DNA of 64,000 bases from Cordilura impudica (Eukaryota > Arthropoda > Insecta > Diptera > Scathophagidae), in contig OY821518.1 of assembly GCA_963682025.1 (NCBI GenBank), positions 231,523,000 to 231,586,999 of the forward strand. Reading direction: 5' to 3'. Numbering within the stretch: position 1 is the stretch's first letter; each line of letters opens with the position of its first letter. Of this stretch, positions 23,940-35,150 are shown one piece after another. The notes below the pieces were generated by a model. That model was not told the origin of the DNA and searched no databases. It was given only the letters and a program-made list of their open reading frames with translations. The position numbers and the translations under genes are program-made.

Positions 23940-24290
23940 GTTTTTTTTTAGAGGTGTATACAAATTATAGGTCAGATCTCAGCACAATGACGCTCGATTT
24001 ACCCCATTTTAAATAACAACCTGCTGGAAATTATGGCAAATATTATTATCGTAACTTTCCCCAGGTAAATTTTTATTTTGTGAATGAGCGTGATTTTAAC
24101 AGACGGACTGACATCGCTATGGCGACTCGTGCTATTATAAAAATCAAGAATATACATTCTTTATGGGGTCGGAAATTAATTTTTCGATGTGTTACAAACG
24201 GAATGACAAACCTAGTGGTGTGGAGGATATAAAAATTGCAAATCGTACAGAATGAATTATTCAATGGCACCTTTCAACCAGAAGATTGCA
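23940..24290 (+). repeat. Dispersed repeat family E, copy 1
   Basis: Shares CACAATGACGCTCGATTTAC, GGTAAAT...TATTTTGTGAATGAGCG, an ACAGACGGACTGACATCGC stretch and CGATGTGTTACAAACGGAAT with 33005-33450 in the same orientation. Non-coding; class unknown. Confidence 0.65.
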
Positions 24291-24659
24291 AATATTAACA
24301 ATATCGAAGTGGTCGATATGAAACAAAATTTTGGCCAAAGGTGGCAATTATCAATAACAGAGTGGTATCACCAGGGTAGTGCACTAATCTTTTTAGTTTT
24401 TACTTAAAAAAAGATTGTTTTATTGTTAAAGAGGTTTCTTTTTTTAAATTTTCCTCGAAATCTTTAGTATTAAAGTTCCTTATTAATTTTAAACAAAAAA
24501 AAATTATGTTTGAGTAGAAAAGATTTACTTAGATCTAAACTACAAATATTATTGTAAATAAATATAAAAATAAAATATAATAAAATAAATAAAACATACA
24601 AATGTTTAAATTACTAATTGGTCTCGAAAAGTTTCCATTGTAATGTCACTCACTGTATA

Positions 24660-25600
24660 TCTGAACTCATTTCATTTATTTGCAAAATTTTATGCATAGT
24701 TTTATTTTTCGCATAATCGTTTTTATTTATAAACAGAGTATTTTTCCATATGAAATATTTTTGTTTACATGCCTTCGACATCGTCATTATCATCATTATC
24801 ATCATGATTTTATATGAAACGACGACTGTTGTCTTTATTTACAATATCTTTTGTTTTAAACGTTTGACATTGTTTCATTAATGTGCCATGATAAATATTG
24901 CAAAGCGTAGAAATATGAGCTCAAAAACAAAATTTATATTTACATAAAAAAATATATTGTTTTATGTTACAAAATATGTTTATGAAATATGATATAGTGT
25001 TAATTTATTAAAAGAAATTTTTTTCACTAATATTACTATAGAAGCCCTCGTGATAAGATATAATATAGAAAATTAATTACATAATTTTTTTTATAAAAAC
25101 CAATTATGCCATTATAATTATCCGATAACATTTTAATTCAGGAATCGCAAACTAAAAAAATAATAATGAATTTATAAATAAAAGGAACATCTTAATTTAC
25201 TATTAAGAATTAATTTATGTATTTTTTATTAAAAAGCAATGCAGAAAGCTGAACTGACTTTCGACTTAATTTTAATTATTCACTGTTTCATATTTCTTGT
25301 CAAAATAACGAAATACATCGAAAAGAAATTTACAATACTATTGCCAATTTGTTTATCCAAAAAAATTTTTTTTTGCCAATTGGCACTACTATATGTTTAA
25401 AAATAGGTTCGTTACCGTAGTTTTCGGTAAAGTTTAGTAAATTAATAAAAATCCACAAATGTACGGGATTGTTCAATAAGAAACAGTTAAATGTTACAAA
25501 ATTGTCCATTTTAAATTCCATTTTTAAGTGGGTTTTGATTGTTTTCCATATTTATACCATACACCTGTCTGTAGTCAGAGTATAAAGAGTTAGATGTTTA
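24660..25600. other. AT-rich sequence, no supported gene
   Basis: A short CAT/ATC microsatellite lies at 24780-24810. The minus frame at 25330-25521 has no recognisable domain. Confidence 0.5.
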
Positions 25601-25774
25601 TACAGTGAGCGGCAAAAGAAAGTTTACAACTGTGTAAAAAATATTGTTAGTATTAATTTATAATTTTGTAATATCAATTAAACCAATATTTTATACTAGT
25701 ATGGCCCAGCACTCGAAATTCGAGTGCAAATTCTAGGAAATGTTATTTTTTCTCAATGTTTTTTTAATTATATA

Positions 25775-27389
25775 CACTCCTTGTCACTTGAATAGGACAC
25801 CCTCTAAGTGTGTTTGCGATCACCCACTGCTCCCAAACCAATGATAATAGACTTATTTTTTTTTTTTATCAAAGATCATTTAATTGCTTTGTCTTAACCA
25901 GCAGGAATTCTTCATGGTAAAGCTTTAATCAGTAACAAAAAATTCTTAAACTCAATCCGTCAAATTCAGGGGCTCAAATTTTGCGTCACTTGAATAGGAC
26001 AGTTAAACAGAGATCTCAGATTATTTTTAACATAAAAATGACTTAAATATAGGGTAATAGGTTTAATTTAGAAGAAAAAAAAATTGTTTTAATAATGCGT
26101 CGAGCCACCTTGATGTTCCAAAACTTCAGTCATCCGTTTTGGAAGAGATTGATACAAGCTAGCCAAGTAATTTAATGAAATCGAGTCCCAAGCTAATTCG
26201 ATTGCTGTAACTAGTTCGGGTACACTCGAATATTGCTTTCCTGCGCCATATATTTCACGTGTCAGCCATCCCCAAACATTTTCGATTATATTTAAATCGG
26301 GTGAGTATGGCGGCCAGCTTAAGAGGTCCACATTTTGGCTCTGTATATAAGATTTTACGACCCGAGCTGTATGTATCGGCGCATTATCTTGTTGATATAT
26401 CCATGGAGAGGCCCGAAAAGGTTTTGAAAATATGGAAACGCCTCTTTTAATATTTCTTTGTAGCACAAAGCATTCATCGTTGATGACATAAGTTTTAGTT
26501 TGCAGGTGCCATAGTAGGAAATGGCCCCCACACCATAACACCTCCATCTCGGCTATGCAGACGGTCCAAATGATGGGGTTCCTTGCGGAGATCATGGAAA
26601 TAGTAACTATAACCATCTGGGCCTTCTAAATTAAACTTTTTTTCGTCTGAGAAGACCACTTTATGCCACTGAAAGGTCCAGGCCACATGTTTGCGATAAA
26701 AATTGAGGCGTTGCGCTTTTCTTGCCGGGTTAAGGGGAGGCTTCTTCTTTATTTTTAACCTGTTTAGGTGTTTAGCCTTCATAATAACGCGATGGACAGT
26801 GGATACACTAGCATTTACATCACATTTTGCACGAATTTGACGCTTTTCTTAATATGAGGCGTCTTTCCGATTCGGTGAGCACACTGCACGTGCGGCCTTT
26901 CATATTTTTTCCATATTCAGACTCATTACTTAAGAATCCCGACATGACATGTCGGCTCCTGTTGATTTTTTTTGGCTATTTTTGCAATTGATAGGCCAGA
27001 GTCCTTGTATGCCTTTATTTTTCCTTTTTCCTCTTCAGATAAGGCTTTTCCTCGACCCATTTGAACTTTATATTAAAGACAATAGCCGAAAATCACAAAA
27101 AAATTCGATCAGCGAAAACTCCGTGAGCACGTGCCAAAGTAGACGATCAAACAAAACGCATGTTCTATTCAAGTGACACAAAAATACTGACTAAATTTCA
27201 AGCGAATTCCAACATAAAACAAGAAAAAAATATAACGGTTCTTTGCCACAACTTGCAGCTTGTTGCTGAGAGATAAATAATTGCACAAAGAGAACGCGCA
27301 AAAATTGAGTTATTTTATCATTTCGCTTTTGAGTTAGAGGCAATTGAAAAAAGAGTGTATTGGGTGTCCTATTCAAGTGACAAGGAGTG
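25775..27389 (-). mobile_element. Tc1-type transposon with IR/DR ends
   Basis: Flanked by TA. The outer inverted repeats are CACTCCTTGTCACTTGAATA..., about 28 bases. A second copy of the core GTCACTTGAATAGRACA lies about 210 bases inside each end (25985-26001 and, inverted, 27161-27177). That gives the inverted-repeat/direct-repeat layout known from some Tc1 elements. Length 1615 bases. It encodes the DD34E transposase pseudogene below and is nested in a Helitron. Confidence 0.9.
26089..27060 (-). pseudogene. Tc1 transposase (DD34E), frameshifted
   Basis: Catalyses cut-and-paste transposition into TA. It starts MGRGKALSEEEKGKIKAYKD at 27060, a helix-turn-helix N-terminus. It then shifts frame several times before an open block at 26495-26782 with VVFSDEKKFNLEGPDGYSYY (first catalytic Asp) and GGVMVWG. 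A further shift leads to the block 26089-26450 with YQQDNAPIHTARVVKSYIQS (second Asp) and SWPPYSPDLNIIENVWG (Glu). The spacing between second Asp and Glu is 34 residues, so DD34E. The copy is dead, but all three catalytic residues survive in their separate frames. Confidence 0.88.
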
Positions 27390-27549
27390 TATATACATAT
27401 AAAAATGTATGAATATTTAAATGAGCCCACAGGTATGATAATCAGTTTTAGCAATTCATAATTCAACACAGGGCGTATAATATAAAAATTTAAATCAGTC
27501 GCATTAACAGGGTGTAACGAATTATTATTTTATTTTAATTAATTTTATA

Positions 27550-28828
27550 ACGGGTGATTTTTTTGAGGTTAGGATTTTCATGCATTAGTATTTGACAGAT
27601 CACGTGGGATTTCAGACATGGTGTCAAAGAGAAAGATGCTCAGTATGCTTTGACATTTCATCATGAATAGACTTACTAACGAGCAACGCTTGCAAATCAT
27701 TGAATTTTATTACCAAAATCAGTGTTCGGTTCGAAATGTGTTTCGCGCTTTACGTCCGATTTATGGTCTACATAATCGACCAAGTGAGCAAACAATTAAT
27801 GCGATTGTGACCAAGTTTCGCACTCAGTTTACTTTATTGGACATTAAACCAACCACACGAATTGCGTCTGTTTCTGAGAGTGTTACTGAAGACCGTGAAA
27901 TGTCGATTCGTCGCCGTTCGCAGCAATTGGGTTTGTGTTATTCGACCACATGGAAGATTTTACGCAAAGATCTTGGTGTAAAACCGTATAAAATACAGCT
28001 CGTGCAAGAACTGAAGCCGAACGATCTGCCACAACGTCTAATTTTCAGTGAATGGGCCCTAGAAAAGTTGGCAGAAAATCCGCTTTTTTATCGACAAATT
28101 TTGTTCAGCGATGAGGCTCATTTCTGGTTGAATGGCTTCGTAAATAAGCAAAATTGCCGTATTTGGAGTGAAGAGCAACCAGAAGCCGTTCAAGAACTGC
28201 CCATGCATCCCGAAAAATGCACTGTTTGGTGTGGTTTGTAGGCTGGTGGAATCATTGGACCGTATTTTTTCAAAGATGCTGTTGGACGCAACGTTACGGT
28301 GAATGGCGATCGCTATCGTTCGATGCTAACAAACTTTTTGTTGCCAAAAATGGAAGAACTGAACTTGGTTGACATGTGGTTTCAACAAGATGGCGCTACA
28401 TGCCACACAGCTCGCGATTCTATGGCCATTTTGAGGGAAAACTTCGGAGAACAATTCATCTCAAGAAATGGACCGGTAAGTTGGCCACCAAGATCATGCG
28501 ATTTGACGCCTTTAGACTATTTTTTGTGGGGCTACGTCAAGTCTAAAGTCTACAGAAATAAGCCAGCAACTATTCCAGCTTTGGAAGACAACATTTCCGA
28601 AGAAATTCGGGCTATTCCGGCCGAAATGCTCGAAAAAGTTGCCCAAAATTGGACTTTCCGAATGGACCACCTAAGACGCAGCCGCGGTCAACATTTAAAT
28701 GAAATTATCTTCAAAAAGTAAATGTCATGGACCAATCTAACGTTTCAAATAAAGAACCGATGAGATTTTGCAAATTTTATGCGTTTTTTTTTAAAAAAAA
28801 GTTATCAAGCTCTTAAAAAATCACCCGT
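27550..28828 (+). mobile_element. DD41D mariner (rosa-type), almost intact
   Basis: TA duplication at 27548-27549 and 28829-28830. Short inverted ends ACGGGTGATTTTTT on both sides. Length 1279 bases. It contains one transposase reading frame interrupted by a single stop. Inserted in a family-A Helitron, so it is among the younger events here. Confidence 0.92.
27663..28721 (+). pseudogene. DD41D mariner-type transposase, one nonsense codon
   Basis: Frame 27663-28241 (192 residues) and frame 28299-28721 (140 residues) are in the same phase, separated by one TAG at 28239-28241. Counting that codon, the protein would be about 352 residues, normal for mariner. N-terminal helix-turn-helix: RLTNEQRLQIIEFYYQNQCS. 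First catalytic Asp in ILFSDEAHFWLNGF. Second in FQQDGATCHTARDS, third in CDLTPLDYFLWGYVKSKVY. The second-to-third spacing is 41 residues, the DD41D signature of rosa-like elements, rather than the classic mariner 34. The TAG replaces what looks like a single residue before AGGIIGPYFF. Confidence 0.92.
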
Positions 28829-28989
28829 TATATTTCTAAAGGAGATTAAACATAAATTTTTTAATTCTCAGCTTCTTCTTCATATGAACTATAACAATGC
28901 CAATTTTCACACTCCTCCATGCCCGCATATTACTTAAAAAAGGGAACTAAAAATTTACCTTCACGTATTAATATATAGATTTATTAATA

Positions 28990-29289
28990 ATGGTATTTCA
29001 CACGTACCCCATTTATTTTATAACAAAATCTTAAAAAACTAAGTAAAAACAAAGTTTACAGGATAACAAAAAGTTAAATAAAAAGTGAAATGGAAATAAT
29101 TTAGCATTTAGTTTGCTTTCCTTTTGCACATGAAAAAGTAAATATATTAATAATAAAATTAATAGTGAAAATAATAAAAATGTGGAGTATTATTAAAAAG
29201 AAAGAACTAGTCCAAAAAAACTCAAATCTGAAAACTGTGATATATAAATAAATAGAATATGAAGAAAATTTCCAAATAGCCAAAAATTT
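28990..29289. other. AT-rich filler between Helitron and LINE fragment
   Basis: Low-complexity sequence, no gene or repeat recognised. Confidence 0.4.
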
Positions 29290-30400
29290 TAATAATTAGT
29301 ATTAAGGAAATCAGATATTCCATTCAAAATGTGCAACATGAAAATTAAATACTGGTGATGGACTTTAAATTCAAATTTCGTGCAATAAATTTACAAGAAC
29401 TGAAGATTATGTTTCAAAAGTATTAACAAAAACCTGATTATAACAAACTATCAAGTGACATAATCCTGGATAATTGGGACAGAAAATGCAATATTATATT
29501 AAGGGGGGGGTAAGGTTTAAAAACCTTTTTTGCATTTATCTTTCTGAATGTACAACATGTCGAGAGTGTTGTGTCAAAATTTCACGTAAATCGGAGCAAA
29601 ACTTAAGAAGATGCAGCGTTTCCAGTGACCGGCCTCATACGGTATATCGTATATAAATCAGTTTTTAAAAAACTTTAAGTCGATTTTCCCGCAAATATAT
29701 GTTCGAAGTCCGTGAACATCATAACTCCAAATCTACTTGACCGATTCTTTTGAAATTTTACACACTATATATACACACAAATCATCAGGTAACCACGAAG
29801 AGTTATTTTCCATTCTCTTCCCCATTTTTTAACAACAAATTCCCGAAATTTTATAGCAAAAATCGTGGTTTTCACTTCAAAATGCTGTAAAAAAAAATAA
29901 AAAAAACTTCATCGCTACTTCAGGTAACATGTGATCTTTTAAACGGATTTCGATTTTTTTATTTCACATGATCCGGTAACGAGTTATGATGTTCACCGCA
30001 AAACAACAACGCCTCCGGAGATTTGCTGTCACGGACTTACTTATGAAAATTATTTCAAAAATTCTCCAAATGTTATGCTATAACGTGTATATGAAATATA
30101 TAATCCAACATTATTCACTTCTTCAAAAAAGAATTATAAAAACTCGACTTTTTAGCTTTTAAAACCTTAACCCCCCCCCCCCCCCCCCACCTAAGTATTA
30201 TAAATAAATCAGTAGAGACTGGTTTATTTCCAAATAATTGGAAAGAATCGATGACTTTTCCTATTGAAAAAGTACAAAATACATTAAAAAGCCAAGAATA
30301 CCAAACCAATTAACACCTTAAAAACATGTGAAAAAGTCATTGAAAAAATAGTGAAACTGCATGTGAAACTGCAGTCAACAACTACGTTATAAGACACGGC
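29290..30400 (+). pseudogene. LINE reverse transcriptase fragment, split by MITE
   Basis: Before the MITE the frame reads FRAINLQELKIMFQKY and later IILDNWDRKCNII; after it, NKSVETGLFPNNWKESMTFP and then IEKVQNT. That is the RT block with N.S...G.FP..WK...V.PI.K found in many non-LTR RTs. The MITE (29499-30195) sits between ...CNII and NKSVETG, and its TATTATA duplication explains the junction. Remaining parts are lost. Confidence 0.65.
29499..30195. mobile_element. MITE with G/C homopolymer ends
   Basis: Begins TTAAGGGGGGGGTAAGG and ends CCTTAACCCC... followed by a run of about 18 C and ACCTAAG. TATTATA is present on both sides (29492-29498, 30196-30202). Inner inverted parts GGTTTAAAAACC / GGTTTTAAAAGC are shared. 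697 bases with no coding sequence. A 7-bp duplication is unusual; it may be part of an 8-9-bp one with mismatches. Class unknown. Confidence 0.6.
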
Positions 30401-30928
30401 TGGAAACTGGATCTTCCAAAAGCACAACGATCTAAAGCATACATCTAAAATTGTGAAAGAGTGGCTAATGTACCGGACATTTAAGACACTTGATCAAAAC
30501 TGCTGCAGTTACCGGACCTTAACCCGATCGACCATCTGTGGGAAAATCTTGACAGATAAATAAGTCGAAGGGTTATTTCAAGCAAGGAAAACTTAAAGAA
30601 GGCTATAAAGGAAGAATAGAGCATAATCTCCCCCGATATAACAAAATAACTTGTCGAGTAGATGCCTAGAAGACTATATGAGTTGCTTAAAGCCAAATGA
30701 AAATAAACGCAATATTAAAAAAATTTTAAAAGTTTACGTTTTGTATTGAAGTTCTGTTGTCTTCTTTGCTGCTTCCATTTTTCTGACGCATAAAATTTTG
30801 ATATTTTCTAATTAAAGTGCATTTATTTCTGTTTTGTATTACTTTTGTTTAATGTTTTTATTGAGTTCAGCTATAATTAAATAATTCTTGAATTCCTTAC
30901 ATTTATTTTTGATTTTCTGTTAATTACT

Positions 30929-31298
30929 TCTTTTATAATATTAATAGGCTAGGCGATTTCTTGTTACCGATGTTTTGTTCTACCGTTTTATCCCGATTTT
31001 GACCAAGCGTATATTATTTCAAAGGTATTTCTTTTTAGCTGTTCACCAGATTTATAGATTTTGAAATTTTTTCCTTTTTTTGAGTAAATTGTATTTAAAG
31101 TTGCTACTAACATATACATAAAATTATACATATGCTATGTGTGTCTTTATTAAATTTGTTAATGTGTTTTTTAATGAGTTTGTTATCTTCATTCGCAATA
31201 ATAATAAACCAAAAAAGTGTGGGTTTGTGTATTGGGTAAGTTGAGAAATAAAGTTGCCTAGAAATTGCACTCGAATTTCGAGCGCTGGAATCTGCTAG
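30929..31298 (+). mobile_element. Non-autonomous Helitron, family A
   Basis: Begins near TCTTTTATAATATTAATAGG and ends with GCACTCGAATTTCGAGCGC hairpin, spacer and CTAG before T. 370 bases, almost the same length as the 3504-3872 copy. It lies 57 bases from the right end of the surrounding Tc1. Confidence 0.8.
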
Positions 31299-31356
31299 TT
31301 TTAATAAAACTTCTAATATGAGTAATTAAGGTGTCTACTTTCTTTTGACGCTCACA

Positions 31357-31810
31357 GAATATGCAGACGATACTTTGATTTTCACAGAAGCAACAACGGA
31401 GGAAATATGTCATGAAAATTTAAAAAATGATATAGATAATATTAATAAATGTCTATCAATGAATATATTAAAACTTAACGAAAACAAAAATAAATTAATG
31501 AAAATCAATATGAAATATACCAAATATTAAAATGGGAGGAGTACCAGATCACTTGATCGAACAAATTAAATATGTTGAAGATGTTCAACCTTATAACCTT
31601 AGGAATGCTTTAGACTTTAGACCACAGCGAGCAGATACGACAGCAATGCAAAAATCGTTATTTTACGAAGGATTAAATCTTTACAATACACTTTTTAGAA
31701 TGAAAACTGAAAATTTCATTAAAAATGTTAACTTTTAATCGGAGTATATACATATATAATATTTTGTTAAATTAATATTAAATGTCATTTAAAAGTATTT
31801 AAATACTACT
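31357..31810 (+). pseudogene. Internally deleted Jockey-type LINE
   Basis: Starts inside the RT with EYADDTLIFTEATTEEICHE (YADD catalytic box) and, after a deletion around 31520-31535, continues with GGVPDHLIEQIKYVEDVQPY and RPQRADTTAMQKSLFYEGLN. Both halves match the longer copy at 53925-54953, which shows that about 400 bases between them are missing here. Ends in the same ATTTAAATACTACTAATAATA sequence (given in part). 5'-truncated. Confidence 0.85.
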
Positions 31811-33004
31811 AATAATAAACTAAATCTAATTTTTATTTTTTCAACAAAAATACAAAACTGCTGATACTTTGACACCAATTATGGAAATCGATATTTAATG
31901 ATAAGAGTAAGACAAAACTGAGAAAATTTAATTTTTATTTGGCCCAATATTGATTTTCACATTTTTGTAATCACTTCAACGGAAACAAACACACACATTT
32001 TTATAATTTAATTACAACATAATTTTTAGTATTCCCCATAAATTTATTTAAAAAGAAAGACCGAGTACACACCAGTAATTGAAAACAAATCTTTAGCAAT
32101 ATGACAAAAAAAATGTTGAACTACTAGGATGACGCATATTATTTTTTTTTTTTAACAAAGTAGTCAAGGTAAAAAAAAAACAAACCACCGGTTAACAAAA
32201 GACATAGAAAGAATATAAAAGAGAAATCAAAAAGAAAGACGACGACGACAATGAAAACGACAACGTGTTGGGGATTTTTTTAGTTAGTTTTGAAACAGAT
32301 ACTACTTACAGACATTGTATTATTATGAGTAAACAAAAAGTAAAACAAAATATAAGTAAATTATAAAACTTGATAAGAATATTTATTTGAAACAAATATT
32401 AAAGAAAGTGTAAACTAAAAAATAAAAAGCAACTGTATTTAAATACACAAAAGCACAAAACATGAACGTTATGATAAGATGAGGAAATGAAATAATTAAG
32501 GTTTTCTAGGCACAATTTCAATTTATACGTTTTTATAATAAATATTTTTAAAATTTAAAGAAATTTACCAAAAGTACATAACAATTTTTGTTTTGCGACA
32601 TTTCTTTTGTTTATTTTTATTTTTTCAATTATTTTCCATTCATATGAATATCTGACAATTAGAGAAATATATGCCGGAAAGTACTTATGTATGTATGTAT
32701 GTACTTGTTTCGCATATAAATTAGTTGATAATAAAATCACATTTTAAGACTTTACTGTAACTTATTAAGCAATTATTAAACCGCTGTTAAACTTACGCAT
32801 AACAACATTACTTAATCAACAAAAATTAAATTTTAACGCAAACAAAAAATATGTCGAACTCCATATAAAATTAAATTATAATTCATGTTTAAATTTACGG
32901 TTAAATTTAATTGACTCAAGAGTAACAGTTTAGTTCTGTTGTGATTATGATTTTTTTTTTTAACGAAAGCTGTCATATTTTTAATGTGATTTGATGACTA
33001 TCAA
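31811..33004. other. AT-rich sequence, no supported gene
   Basis: Includes a more mixed-composition patch at 32180-32340 with ACCACCGGTTAAC and GAAAGACGACGACGACAATG, and an ATGT microsatellite at 32685-32702. No frame with recognisable similarity. Confidence 0.45.
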
Positions 33005-33450
33005 AAAAAAATTCGGTTGTGCCGAATCTTTGGTACCCTCCACATCAGTTTTACGTTTACATACATATCTGGACTATTGCACTATTTATAACAAATGTAA
33101 ACAAAATATTTCAAAAAGCGACATTTTCATAATTTGATAAATTTTTACGACAAATACACTGAATATTTAAAATTTTTAGAGGTGTCTTCATCTTTTTGGA
33201 CATATTTCGGCACAATGTTGCCCGATTTACCCTATTCTCAACACCAACCTACTCAAATAATGACAAACAATATTATCGTACTTCACCCAGGTAAATGGCT
33301 TATTTTGTGAATGAGCGAGATTTCTACACACAGACGGACATATCGTCTCGAGTTGTTATAATGTTCAGGAATATATATACCTTATGGGGTCGCAAATGCA
33401 TTTTTCGATGCGTTACAAACGGAATGAGAAACCTATGAAAAAGTGCAAAT
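33005..33450 (+). repeat. Dispersed repeat family E, copy 2
   Basis: Starts with AATTCGGTTGTGCCGAATCT, which contains a 7-8-bp inverted pair, followed by TACCCTCCACATCAG. Then come the blocks shared with 23940-24290, including TATTTTGTGAATGAGCGAGA and CGATGCGTTACAAACGGAAT. Non-coding. Confidence 0.7.
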
Positions 33451-33579
33451 ATATAGTTTACATTTTAATATAAAGAGGTTACATGACAATGACACAAATG
33501 TCGTATGTCATTAACAATTATTAACAAATTATTTAATAATTTAATCAAATTGTACAACTTATAAATTTATGTAATTCAT

Positions 33580-33900
33580 TGCATTACAAATAAATTTATA
33601 CATCAACTATTTCTCCATTTAACACTCCTACTATCTCACTATGGTTGAGATTGGGTTTACCTAAATATCTGATTTTGAATTCCTTTAATACATGTCAAAT
33701 TGCCATAAAATGATACGTTACATCTTCCGAAAGATAACTGTTTGTTTGCTCTGTCTAATTGTATCCTGTATATAATGTATACCTTTACTATGATTCAGAA
33801 ACCTATAAAAGCATGTATCGCTATTCAATAACTTTACCTTCGCTTCTTGTATGCTTTTTATATCCAGGTTTCGTAACAAGCCATTCTATTTCACTCATAT
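33580..33900 (-). pseudogene. LINE C-terminal relic
   Basis: Minus-strand pieces read SEIEWLVTKPGYKKHTRSE and, in another frame, EDVTYHFMAI then HVLKEFKIRYLGKPNLNHSE and VGVLNGEIVD. This resembles the cysteine/histidine region that closes the ORF of RNase H-bearing LINEs (E...H.L..C..L...R...LG). Heavily decayed; tentative. Confidence 0.4.
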
Positions 33901-34165
33901 TTTCCAAGTTTTTTTTTTTTTTTTAATAGCTATTTCTTGTTTATTTAGAAATGTTGTAATGGGTAATGTGTACAAATATGTAATTGAAACAAAAAACTTA
34001 TATACTGCGTAAATTTGGCCAAATTCGAACGATTATATATTAAAAGTTTGATGTTTTAATAGAAGGGGAAATAGAAGAGCTACAACCAGAAAATATAGTT
34101 CGATTACCGAAACAGATGTAAAAAAGACATTTGCACTTAAAATAAAAAAAATATGTATAACAAAC

Positions 34166-35150
34166 AATTTATATCTTAGCAGATTTAGACAAGTTCAAAG
34201 ATTCAGTCAACATGCGACCAAAATCGGGATGAACCATGCCAAAGTTCTTGGCAGCACGCTCTTGAATGAAGGGACTGGCATTGGACAAGTGACGAGCAAT
34301 GTTGCTGACCAAACGTTTACGGGCACCCTTATCCAAAACATGTACGCAGAAATCGGTAACTAGACTGAAATTAATATCAGTATCGCCGCTGCTGTAACGG
34401 TAGACATCATTGCTGTAGTGACATTTCGATTGCAAACTCCCGTGGACATTCTTCGGGACCAGAGAATGAGCTGGGGTAATAGTTGGGAGCACCACCTTGA
34501 TTGTCGGTAACGGTCATTGGACCATCACGTTGGAAATTCTTAACGGCAACTCGATAAGGACAATTGACAGGTATTTGCAACGATGACGATTTGTACTGGA
34601 GTAAGAGAAGAGGCGACCTTGCAAACTCTTTTCGGGTGAGGGTTCAATACCGAACACCAAATTAGCTGGCGAGAAAGCATTCTGCTCAACTTCAGCCAAG
34701 TAGTTGGTTGGATTACGGTCCAAAACCATTTACCAACAGTAATCAAGGGGAAATCCTTGTGAGGCCATACCTTGGTAACATCGTAGGGATTATTTTTATA
34801 GGTCTTAGCCTGTTCGAAGGTTATAACATGAGTCGCGAATGTCCAACTGGGGAAATTACCTTCCTTGATTTTATTGAACAAATCAAGAATAGAATAATCA
34901 GGATCGGTTCCAGCTAAATGATCAGCTTTCTGAACATCCAAATTCTTAATACTTTGATTAGATCTAAAGTGGAACTTGGCATAGACGGGTTCATTTTTGG
35001 CATTGATAAATTTGAAGGTGTGCGAACCATAGCCATGCATGAAAGGAAAGCCATCGGGAATACCACGATCCGAGAACAAGAAAGACGCAGAGAGATGAAA
35101 TCTTAGAACATATCGGGATCCTTTAAGTGAGTTTGGCGGTTACTTTTCTG
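34166..35150 (-). pseudogene. Cat-like: Catalase pseudogene (intronless, 5'-truncated)
   Basis: Catalase is the haem enzyme that splits hydrogen peroxide. This copy begins within the haem domain ([11 protein letters not shown] near 35145) and runs through [20 protein letters not shown] and [20 protein letters not shown]. After a one-base deletion near 34735 it continues as [20 protein letters not shown], and after another shift near 34590 as [21 protein letters not shown] further shift leads to the C-terminus at 34495-34169 (DKGARKRLVSNIARHL, then HPDFGRMLTESLN and a stop). About 330 codons remain with at least three frameshifts and no introns. The N-terminal region with the active-site His is absent. 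The first-stage LFSDRG block lacks the residues normally preceding it, so there is also a small deletion. Most likely a dead retrocopy; no poly-A remains. Confidence 0.9.

Larger units (their letters stand above)
21818..24657 (+). mobile_element. Decayed Tc1 transposon, split twice
   Basis: The ends share CATTGGAAACTTTTA-like sequence (right end in reverse complement CAATGGAAACTTTTC) next to TA. A start-like MSRIKFCEAFKIKIIR lies at about 22164. After a fold-back insertion (22269-23120) the transposase continues: PRISEKHSLAGINFAKEHLN near 23310-23360, VPNDNNPKHTSKDLTEW near 23540-23595 (second Asp block) and NLWEILDRIIPDTKLR near 23625-23675. Numerous frameshifts. A family-E dispersed repeat occupies about 23940-24290 further in. 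Total span 2840 bases. Confidence 0.7.
25696..28979 (-). mobile_element. Non-autonomous Helitron, family A, hosting two transposons
   Basis: The 3' end lies at left: GCACTCGAATTTCGAGTGC hairpin, spacer, CTAG next to a host T on the minus strand. The 5' end lies at right: TCTATATATTAATACGTG after a host A. Without the two nested transposons (25775-27389 and 27550-28828, each plus one TA) it is about 390 bases, matching the other family members. Confidence 0.75.
25603..31355 (+). mobile_element. Old Tc1 transposon exploded by nested insertions
   Basis: The ends are related: CAGTGAGCGGCAAAAGAAAG on the left and, in reverse complement, CTGTGAGCGTCAAAAGAAAG on the right. Transposase remains are at 30400-30560 (WIFQKHNDLKHTSKIVKEWL, then a frameshifted PDLNPID-like relic LTRSTICGKILTD). 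Between the ends sit a Helitron (25696-28979) carrying two DNA transposons, a LINE fragment with a MITE (29290-30400) and a second Helitron (30929-31298). The span is inferred from the matching ends. Confidence 0.6.

Noticed and set aside
32180..32340. Less AT-rich patch with ACCGGTT as an enhancer or promoter
   Set aside because: A single short motif cannot support a regulatory call without conservation or expression data.
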